From Anthoceros angustus (Eukaryota; Streptophyta; Anthocerotopsida; Anthocerotales; Anthocerotaceae): a stretch of DNA of 64,000 nt. Positions 55,297 to 64,000 of the stretch are shown in pieces. Where the stretch lies: NCBI GenBank assembly GCA_010909165.1, contig MU008161.1:868001-932000 (forward strand). The letters are read 5' to 3'. The notes beneath the pieces were generated by a model. It made no database searches and was not told where the DNA came from. It saw nothing but the letters and a program-made list of their open reading frames with translations. The stretch's first letter is position 1, and every line of letters starts with the position of its first letter. The translations under genes and the position numbers were made by a program.

Positions 55297-58042
55297 CTAC
55301 CGAAACAGAAACAAGTGCAAGTCCGGACTCGCGACACCATCCGAAAGACTAACCCTACCCGCCACCAGTGGATTCTCTGCTCCAGCGGGAATGAGACGTG
55401 AGGGTGGGGACAATAACTGTAGTTCTCCTGCCAACCAGTCAGCCCACAACGGATCGTCACATCCAGATTTCAAGTCCCACTCACTCCACACCGGTATGTC
55501 TTTTTCTGTCACACATGAATTCAACCACAATGCTTCCCCATCTTCACTCTCATGGTCAAGACAACTAAGGTCAACCTTCAGTTTCACCTGTTCATGCAGC
55601 TCAGAATTCCCAGTCGTTTGAGTCGCCACTTCTAGTGGGTAGCCCCTTCCATTCAATTTTAGTTTCTCTGCTGGTTGATAACTAGCATCAGCGTCAAGCG
55701 CGAAACCGGTCTTCCCTTTGGTGTGCTTCTCATGTGTGCTGTCCTCCTTGCGAGCTCTCATCCTACGTTCTTTGCATTTCCTCTTCTTTTGAGATATGCA
55801 TGCCTCACCATCCCCGACACCAAGGTTCAAAACTTTCCTTTCGCCCTTTTTCCTTTTGAGTTTGTTCGCTCCCAGCTTCTGCAAACTGTCAGTTACACAG
55901 ATATTGCCAGTACCCTTGCTCTGGATTTTCACCAGTGCTTCTTCCAGAGCCTTAAGCTTGGACTGCATCTTTGTTTTATGCTTGTTTCCTTTCTGCAACA
56001 GTCTCGTGATGGACTGCACTATAGCCATTGGCTTGTCTTCTGAAGAGGACTCCTTCCTCCTTGAATCAACCAAATTATCAGTAAGTGCTCCTGTCTTCAC
56101 AGACAACTCAGTTAAGGAGCAGATTTGTGACTTTTTTTCGCCAGATCCTTCTTTTCGTTCTTCCAGTCTTGCCTTCTGGGCACATTCCTGAGCAATACCG
56201 TTTTTTGTACCGTCAGCTTTGCATGGTTCAGAAGTCTCCACAGCTTGTGTAGTTTGAACCTGGAGATTACTGAGCAAGGGTGCCTTTCCAGCCTTGGACC
56301 TATTTCTGGGCCTAATATGCCCACTCGACATCCTGTCCCCAACAGCGTCCATGGTAGAAGTAACCTTCCCAGTGTCATCAGTTTGTGCTCCACCTTGTAG
56401 CACACTAGATATTCGCTGCTCAAGCAAACTATTGTGCTTTTCCAGCGATTCAACATGGGCAGATAGGGTGTCAACTCCCGTCACTGATGCCCGTTGGGCA
56501 ACTTTAGAAGCATTTAGTGTCAGAATACACCCAGTCTGAACAGCACCTGTGGTCAGGGGCGCAAAGCTGGTGTTGGATATCATTTCTCCTGAAGCCTGCA
56601 CAGAACCAGTCAAGCACAGCCAGAAAACAGGGCATAAGAGTAATGTTGGGTAGAATCAGAAAACAACTGGTGCAAGGTCAAGGGTATATAACAGTAACAC
56701 CCAACACATAACAGTTCCTATCCTTGCAAGGACCAATGTCCAATTCCTTTCACTTACCACCAAATCTGAGCCTCCTTTATTTGCTGTGTGACCCTGACTA
56801 AGTGACGTGCTTTGCCCCTGGGTTTTACTGAGCACCATTCCCAAGCCAAATTTGGACATATTTTTCGACTTTGCATTTACATTCGGCAGTAAGTCTCTGG
56901 TGGCAGTTGAAGGAGCCCTTGCTTTCACTTCATTAGTCCTTCCCTGCCCCTGAAGTAGGCTACACAGCTGCTGCTCCATCACACTGGTCTGCTTCTGCAA
57001 GGCCACAATGTTCACAGATAGCGTCTGCACTTCCGTCTGGGTCGACATAGCTATTGTGTGAGCAGTTCTGGACATAGTTTCTGCTGCCACCAATTTGGTT
57101 TGAGCAGCGGATGCATCCGATTGAAGTTTTGTGGCCAAACCCATCCCTTTCTCTGCTGACTTGGAAGCACTCTGGATCTGGATAGAAGACAAACGCTCTT
57201 CAGATGCAAAGCTCTTTACATGCAAAACTCTGATTAACTATTAGATATCTGGGGACCGAGAAAGTTTTCACATCCAACATCGCAACATTCTCACAGAGGC
57301 AGACCTCGGTTAGGAGGGATATCTCTAAACCTTGAAAAGCATGATGAGCAGACTCGATCGCTACGACAGAATGGCCAAGACCTTTAGCTGCACCTCGGAC
57401 CTGAAATGGCCACAGAAGCAGAAGTTAGCTAGAGTGTCTCAAAAACCATGCAGTATATGCATCCTCCTCCAGAGACTGCAAGGCAGCACAATCGTTCTAA
57501 CTAGAAGGTGCACCTCGGAGAAGAGGCAATCAACTCCGTCGCTATCCAGTTTTTGTCTCCTTTCCACCGCCTCCAGACGCTGAAGTACTCTGGACAATTC
57601 ATCCTTAAGCTTAAACCCATCTTTCTCCAGCTCTTCACGCAACCGCATTTGCTCTTTAGCGTTCATGCTCTCCGCTTCGGCCCTCTTCCGCTCTTTCTCC
57701 AACTCTGTGACAAAGAGAAAAACAGAAGCGAGCATGAACCCTAGCACGCGGTTTGAACACGATTAAAACCAAAGAGTTCAGGGTGAGTGGCACACCTTGA
57801 CGCACCGTCTCATTAACCCGTAACACTTTTTCAGTAGCCTCCATCTTTTCCTTCAGCAAGGTAATGGCTTGCCTCAACTTCTTCCTCCCAGCCTCGCTCT
57901 TCTCCAACTTCTGTGCCACCTGCAATCCTGCCATTCAGCCAGGCATTGCTTCCAGGTGCAACATTCCATTGCACTGAAACCTGTGGTGCAAGTTACGTAC
58001 CTGCTGGCAGCAGGACCCTCTCCCGCCACTTTCGGGCCCCAT
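55297..58042 (-). CDS. Coiled-coil protein of unknown function, six exons
   Basis: Exons on the minus strand with consistent phase: 58001-58042, 57796-57919, 57514-57704, 57331-57400, 56758-57227 and 55297-56595, giving about 731 residues. An N-terminal coiled coil covers roughly residues 15-120 (KLRQAITLLKEKMEATEKVL, ELEKERKRAEAE, LREELEKDGFKLKDEL). A second helical region is LSVNIVALQKQTSVMEQQL. The large last exon is Ser/Lys-rich, with basic clusters (NKLKRKKGERK, KKRKCKERRMRARK) that could be nuclear signals, and an acidic/Trp C-terminal region (DDPLWADWLAGELQLL). No catalytic motif. The start is uncertain: ATG at 58042 is used, but an alternative frame from 58115 with a different exon-2 acceptor is also open. 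Divergent from the LpxD gene. Meiotic or spindle coiled-coil proteins look like this, but I cannot assign one. Confidence 0.7.
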
Positions 58043-58643
58043 CCTGTCGAAGTCGGCCCTGATGTCGACCAGCTACAACATCGAGTTCGGTGCAGAGCCT
58101 TTCAGGCATACACATGCCAGTTCCATCGTTCCAAACCACGCTGATTTTTCAAACTTCCTTGGGCGGCCAAACCCTAAACTCTGTAGCAGCTCTACTAAAG
58201 GGCCTGGCAAATTAAAGGAAGTAGTAAATGTTGTCGACGACGCTGGCCGAGTTTCTTCTCTTCTCTTCTCTTCCTTACGCGCTGTCAGATCGCCTGCCGG
58301 CTGTCGGCTGAATGCGCCAAGCCGCCACAGTCATGTCATGTCGTGTGCAAAGGTCCAACTGCCGTGACCAGTTGAGGACTAGCTACTGTATGTAGACTAC
58401 CTACGTAGGAGTCGCCAGCGATACCGTGAGCACGATCAGCTTTTGTAACCGATAGTATAAGACTAATCGTGCTTAATACAACAGGTCCAAATAGGTACAA
58501 CAAGTATAAATCTGAATCCCATTACGATCAGATTCATATAAATCTGATCGTGCTGAATAAATCAGGTCCAACTGCCGTGACCAGTTGAGGACTACCTGTG
58601 TACACTACGTCCGAGTCGCCAGCAATACCGTGGAATCGGAGCA
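58043..58643. promoter_or_regulatory. Divergent promoter region with a duplicated segment
   Basis: Only 601 bp separate the two divergent starts. A segment beginning GTCCAACTGCCGTGACCAGT, about 75 bp long and ending with CGAGTCGCCAGC-ATACCGTG sequence, occurs at about 58351-58425 and again at 58563-58635, offset about 212 bp. The second copy ends just before the LpxD ATG. Two TAATCGTGCT/GATCGTGCTGAAT motifs lie between them. Confidence 0.6.
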
Positions 58644-60599
58644 ATGCAGGCGGCCGCGGCAGGAGTGTGTGCGCGCCGCCTCTCCCTGCCATGGTCGCCT
58701 CCACAGGTCTCCCAGCTGGGAAGACTAGGACGGCTATCTTCCCTGGTGGTTCCCCGGAGGCAGGAGCTTCATGCGCAATACAGGAAGGCACCGGGCCTGA
58801 GCAGATGCTCCGGTGCGTTGCTTGCTTGTCCAAATCAAAGCCAAAGCTTGTTCCGGCCAATTCTTGGGTGCGAGCTCCTTTTGTCTCATTTCAGATGGCA
58901 TGATGTTGCAGTGGCTGTGCCGCTTGGCTTCGGGAAAGCTGAGGGCACAGGAGTAGAGAATTGGGACAGAGGAGGGGGGCTGGTTCACAAATTGGCTCAA
59001 GTGGATCCAAGTGTGGTTGTGGAGGTGGGAGCTCTGGTGCAAGCCCATGCTCGCGTGGGCCCCAACGCTCACATCGGATCGGGCTCCATCGTAGGATGCG
59101 ATGTGACTATCGGCTCCTCCACCGTGCTGGGGTTGTTATTTGTGCCTTCTTTAGTTCATGAAGGAGAGAGTTTGAGCTGGTTCCCTCTTGATGTTGCTTG
59201 CACTCCCGAGATGGCTACAGGTTTGCTGTTGGCCACTTTTAGTATTTGTCAGATGTTTTGAGGATGCTAACTCAGACGGGTTCCAACTCTGCCTACCGTT
59301 GTGTATACTTGCGGTGCAGGTATAACGTTTCGTTGCAGAACTGCTCCATCGGAGAATCTTGCATCCTCCACAATGGTGTTTCTGTTGGCCAAGATGGTGT
59401 GCAGCTGCCCTTGATTGAAGTGAATCTTTTTCCAGTGACCAATGTGACCGTAAGGAAACCTATTCTTCGTCCCTTCATGTGATCACATCGGTGTTGTTGG
59501 TGGTAGGATTTGGCTTTTTGGTCAACGAGGAAGGTGAAGTAGTCAAGAAACCTCAGGTAACCGGAATGCTGTTGTGGTTTCTGTGCCCAAATGCAAGGCT
59601 GCTGGATTGCTTTAAAGGTTAGTTAGGGAAGAGCAACAGCATCACGAAACAATGATCCACATGCGTACATTAAGACTGGAGGTTGACAGTCAGTGAAGCA
59701 ATCCATTTCTGCTTTCTTATGCAGCTACTACAGGTGAAGATAGGAAATCATGTAGAGATAGGGGCCAATTCGTGTATAGACAGGGGCAGGTAGCACCGTT
59801 CGGTACTTTCCCTTGAAAACAAGTTTTTCCACTCTCTAGGATTTGTAGCTCTGTGAGCACTTCTAGTTGTTGATCAAAAGGATACCGGACTCTGGCAGCT
59901 GGCGAGATACTGTCATTGGCGATCACACAAAAATTGACAACCTAGTTCAGGTACTTACGTTAGGTTGACAATTGCTCAAACGTGTCCGTTCCTTTGGGTA
60001 ACAACTCCATCTGACCATACTTTTATGGATTCTAAGGTCAGATCGGCCATAATGCAGTGATTGGCCGCTGCTGCATGCTCTGTGGGCAAGTTGGAATCGG
60101 CGGTTCTGCTACGTGAGTGTGGCTTGTTGGAGTGATCAAGATCGCATTTCGCAGAATAGACGTTCTAGCTAACACTTGGATTCTGTTGTAAGGCTTGGAG
60201 ATTATGTGGTGATGGGAGGGCAATCAGGTGTTGCGGACCACAGAACTATTGTGTCAAAGGTATTGCCCTTGCTCTAGGCTAATGCTCCTGGGTGTTTTGG
60301 GCTGACATCCCGTTTGCCGGTCACTTTTAGGTCCGCATAGCTGCAAAAAGTGGAGTCACCAACAACATCCATGAGTCTGGTGACTATGGAGGCATGCCTG
60401 CGGTACGTGGATGTAAGCCAATCTGCTACTGCTCTAAATGCCAACGTCGTCGTCAATTCATCTAACCTGCCGTGTCGTGTATGACCTTTTAATCCAGATC
60501 AAAGCGACAGAGTTTAGAAGGGCTTTGGTAGCCTTCAAAAGGCTTGGGAGGGCGCCAACCACTAGCCGGGTGTCGGAAGAGGATGCACTCGTGGATTAG
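58644..60599 (+). CDS. LPXD: LpxD-type UDP-3-O-acylglucosamine N-acyltransferase, probably mitochondrial, nine exons
   Basis: Transfers a 3-hydroxyacyl chain to the glucosamine nitrogen of UDP-3-O-acyl-GlcN in lipid A-type synthesis. Plants run a partial version of this pathway in mitochondria. Exons: 58644-59131, 59320-59396, 59507-59556, 59725-59789, 59899-59950, 60042-60112, 60193-60259, 60331-60402 and 60498-60599, all phases consistent, 347 residues. The N terminus is Arg/Ser/Ala-rich without acidic residues, as in a mitochondrial presequence. Left-handed beta-helix hexapeptides run through VGPNAHIGSGSIVGCDVTIG, LHNGVSVGQDGFGF, VKIGNHVEIGANSCIDRGSW and GDHTKIDNLVQIGHNAVIG, which includes the catalytic-type His. 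The plant-LpxD tail follows (NNIHESGDYGGMPA). An extra intron ending TTTCAG near 58894 cannot be excluded, which would shorten exon 1. Confidence 0.88.
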
Positions 60600-60833
60600 G
60601 ACCCGGAAGGGAAGAGGCATGGCTTGTAGTGACAGGCTTGAGTCCTCAGGCATTGTGGTGACAAAGGTACGCAAAACACAGAGGAGGCCTCCCATACAAA
60701 AGCTTTTGAAAAGAAAAATGTTTTGTTGGTGTCAAGAAAATAATGGGCGGTGGAGGATTCGGTAGTGTCCATGTTTGGGGACAGTAACCACCTGAGCGCC
60801 CGCCCGCCCTAGGAGACTGGGCGGGCTCTCGGC

Positions 60834-63800
60834 ATGGAGCCTGAGGCTGCGGGGAGAATGGCACGCAGAAGCAGCGGGCCCGACGGCTGCCGACGCCACA
60901 GCCAGCAGCAAGCCCGGCTTCATGGCGGCTCTGGCAGGTCGTCAGCCAAGCCATCCCCCGCCGAGAGCGAGCGAGACCGCGAACGCGATGCAGCGGCAGC
61001 AGCAGAGCCGCTCTCCGCTTCGCCCGTCTCCACCCCGACCTCCTCCACCAGCTCCGGCGACAAGGGCTGGGACCGCACTTGCGGCCTGGCCGCCGCCGCG
61101 CGGCTGTGCAACAACAGCAGCAAGCCCGCAGCTCTGGCCTGCTCCCTCCCCGCCGCGCCCTTCGCCTTCCAGAAGCGCAAGGCGCGCATCGATTGGCGCG
61201 TCCTGCACTCCGTGGATGTGGACAAGCTCATCCGCGAAGCAGGTGACCCAACCACCCGCTTCCCTGGCCCTGGCCTGGCCTGGCACCTGCCCCCTCCCCT
61301 CCCCTCCCCTCATGCTGCCTCGGCTCCTCTGCAGACATCGACACGCTGGAGTCGGTGGTGGACACCATCGCGTTCGGGGACATCGCCGGGGAGGACACGC
61401 GCAATTTCACGGAAGCCAATTTCCTCAAAATCTTCCAGCTTGCGCAGCTCATGGTACGGTTTCCGCCTTGCTTTGCTTTGCTTTGCCCCCGCACGAGCAC
61501 GATGGAGGTGGTGGGTTGCCGCAGGCAGTGTGAGCTCACGGGAGGCTGGGGTGGGGTGGGATGGGATGGGATGTGATGGGCAGGTGGAGTATCTGCTGCA
61601 CGTCCAGGAGGTGCTGGCCGCGCACAAGGCGGAGCTCATCAAGGCTGGGTCGGCGCTGCAGGAGGACGGGGAGAAGAACCGGGTGAAGTACCGGGCGCAG
61701 CGTGCTGCGCTTGCTGCCGTCCGCCGCGAGTTGAAGCAGACCAAGAAGGTGGGCAGCCCTCTTCAGGCGGAGGCAGCTGGTTGCCTGCAGGCCTTGAGCC
61801 GTGAATGGGCTTCCTTCCCTTGTGCTCAATGTTGGCATGTCACCGTGGCGGTGCAGACCATGCATACCTATGAGATCCTGTTGCGAACGCAAGGGAAGAA
61901 CAGCACCCCAGTTCCAGCTCCAGCACAGGCACCAGCACCGGTGCAGACCACGGGGCATCAGGTGAGTGGCCGCACGCCGGAGCCTTTGAAGTCATGCCAC
62001 CCGCCTGCCCTATGCATCGTCACCGTTACAGTGCTCGTGTGCAGGTCGCTCATTGCCCTTTCTGCGAGAAAGTCTTTGAGTCGGCTTACTTCCTTGTAAG
62101 TAGACGCAATGCTATGGTTTCTTGCTCTTGAAGAAGCTGTGGCTAAGGTTTACGCCTGTTTAACAACGCTGGGAAAGCTTGCCAGGACCTTCACATGTCC
62201 AGAAGGCATGGCAAGTCGGGGGGCAATCACAGCACGGAAGAGAAGATCATCGCAGTGGTCACCAAGGAGGAGTCGAGACCAACACAAGTGAGCTTTCCTT
62301 TTGTGAATTCGGATCCTCGCATAAGCGCTTGGTTTCTGATACAGGATAACGCCTGCAGGTAGCAGAAACGTCAGCCCTTCATGCTGAGTTGCAGCAGCTG
62401 CGCATTACCTCTCAGGTGGGTGGATGGGGTTCTGCCTTTTTAGTTTCCTGGATGGCTGTGGCACTACTCGAATTGACCTTGTCCGCACAAGTATATGCTT
62501 ATTTTTGCGTCGCTTCGGGCTCAGGCTGAGTTTCAACGAGCAGAAACCGCAGCGCAGGCGCAGGTGCAGACCGAATGAAGTATCTTGCCCTTGGTTCTCA
62601 CTTTGGTATGCGTCATTAACATGGGCATCCATCATTTGGTGCTTGGAAGTCAGATAGCTTCCCTTCAGTCAGCTCTGAGAGACAGTAACTACAAGCTCTT
62701 GGAGGTGCAAAGCAGGCTCGACTCTATCCAGACTCAAATGCAAGCCTCTTCAACAGCTGTGGGCATTCTCCTCCTGTGTCCCTCCAGGCGTGCTACCTTT
62801 TCTCAAATGCTTCACCACATAAGCTCTGTTTGGTCAACACATGTCTTGGGTTTTGCAGGAGGTTCATCATCGTCTTGAGAACCTTCAAACTCAGATCATT
62901 GCATCGTCCTCTGTAGGTTCCCACTTTTCACTCCTGTCTATTGCTGTTTCTGAGTAATCGCCTAGTGCCTCAACGGTAGTTTGCATTATACGCCCCTTCT
63001 TGTGTTCATAAGGATCGCTTTCCTTTCCAGCAGGGTTTCAGGCCCAAAGACATTCCCACAGAGAGGCCAACAGACAAGGACTTCTATTCTGGACAGGAGG
63101 TACGTTCTGCTCTCTGTGAAACAACAACTGGGAATCTCTTGAGAGAGTCCTCTTTGCCAGTCCTTGAGCTTAACTTTGATCGTTCGTTGCTGCAGAAACT
63201 GAGGGAACTGGAGCTAAAGTTCGTAACCCTTGATCAACAGCTTAACAACCTGAATAATGTAAGAGATGTGGACATCTCATTATCTTTTTATTAGATGATT
63301 GCTGGCAGGAGTGAGTCTCACATTAAGCTTGCATCCAGGAAAATGCAAGATTGGTGAAGGAGCTTGAATCTGCATACCAGGAAGTAAACAAGTCTAGACC
63401 TAACATTCCTCCTTCCCGTCAGCTCCAGCATGCTTAGTAAGTGCACGTCTTGTCCGACTGCAGGTGCATGGTTTGAAATCCGAAAAAGACGAACACCCGT
63501 CCTCACATGAAAATCAGGAGAATCAGATCTCCACTGTGACTACTGTATCTGTAAAAGGACGTGCGCGCCTAGCAATACCGCAAGCGCAGTATCAGGAGTA
63601 CGAGGTTTGAAAGTTCCTCGCCAGGTGCTTCGAGAAGTCGTCATCTTTTGACGCTTGGACATTTTTAAGTCTTGGTGTGTTGGCTTCTGTGCAGGTAGAA
63701 GAGCTGGAAAGGGGAAGTCAGCCGGCAAGAAGGCCTATCCGAAAGGTGCTTCCCTTGCATATGGAGGAGGCTGGAACACGCAAGCTAAGTTTGTTACTAC

Positions 63801-64000
63801 ATCATTTACCGATCAGTTTTTCTGCTGCAGGAGCATGGCAGAGTTAAACTATCACCGGACGCTCACAAGAAGCCAAAGTCACTGAAGGTTTGCACGAACG
63901 TCTCACTGTTGTTTTAGTGAGACTAGCTCAAGAATGGAGGAATCTGACGGATTTGAAATCACAGAACTGGTTCAGCGAGGTGGGCCAGGAAGAGAGAGCT
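60834..64000 (+). CDS. DZIP1/Iguana-like zinc-finger coiled-coil protein, partial, at least 16 exons
   Basis: DZIP1 family proteins act at the ciliary basal body/transition zone. Exons: 60834-61242, 61335-61453, 61584-61748, 61857-61961, 62045-62095, 62186-62287, 62359-62415, 62525-62563, 62654-62758, 62859-62912, 63031-63099, 63196-63258, 63339-63383, 63464-63604, 63695-63745, 63831-63887, and probably one from about 63922. Apart from the first junction all join in phase 0. After a low-complexity start comes the DZIP1 N-domain: FAFQKRKARIDWRVLHSVDV, IFQLAQLMVEYLLHVQEVL. The single C2H2 finger CPFCEKVFESAYFL-DLHMSRRH spans exons 5/6 with exact C-X2-C-X12-H-X4-H spacing. Coiled-coil exons follow (ALHAELQQLRI, LQSALRDSNYKLLEVQSRL, KLRELELKFVTLDQQLNNLN, LVKELESAYQE). 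Introns are mostly 60-120 bp. The 3' end is outside the window. Confidence 0.85.

Noticed and set aside
55675-56191. Plus-strand frames over the large last exon of the coiled-coil gene
   Set aside because: Antisense shadows; the minus-strand frame is longer, spliced consistently and has protein-like composition.

Overview
The window is a nuclear segment of a land plant. Three things suggest a spore-bearing plant with motile sperm (lycophyte- or bryophyte-like) rather than a flowering plant. The reconstructed genes have many very short introns (about 50-165 bp). A DZIP1/Iguana-type gene for a ciliary basal-body protein is present. The transposons are plant types: a Ty3/gypsy element with a tRNA-Asp-type primer site, an L1-type LINE with DUF4283-like/zinc-knuckle ORF1, and a short-LTR Copia relative. 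The species is not identified.

Layout. 1-1678 (-): 5' part of a kinesin-5 (BimC) motor gene, seven exons, running off the left edge. 2897-3540 (+): a decayed unrecognised ORF. About 3958-6520 (-): exons of an unrecognised host gene, including a 299-bp tandem duplication. That gene is interrupted by a LINE (6521-47547, minus strand) flanked by a perfect 15-bp target-site duplication. Removing the LINE restores one open host reading frame between 6520 and 47563. The LINE is itself split by a 33.6-kb Ty3/gypsy array at 7704-41303. The array reads LTR-internal-LTR-internal-LTR, with LTRs of 4.3-8.7 kb, two primer binding sites, three polypurine tracts, and gag, protease, RT, RNase H and integrase remnants. 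All gypsy frames are broken by many small indels, and the LTRs are enlarged by local tandem duplications.

Right of the LINE, 47690-51600 holds a GC-rich hairpin repeat cluster into which a small non-autonomous Copia-like element (47881-51476, minus strand, 175-184 bp LTRs, gag but no recognisable pol) inserted. This element carries a tRNA-like A/B-box segment and a 5S-rRNA-like segment. 51680-52444 (+) is a broken unrecognised ORF, and 53100-55290 is AT-rich and apparently empty.

The right end is ordinary compact plant gene space. 55297-58042 (-) is a six-exon coiled-coil protein gene of unknown function. It shares a divergent promoter region with a nine-exon mitochondrial LpxD-type N-acyltransferase gene (58644-60599, +). 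That is followed 234 bp later by a DZIP1-like gene (60834 to the right edge, +). These genes look functional; nothing in the sequence links them into one pathway.
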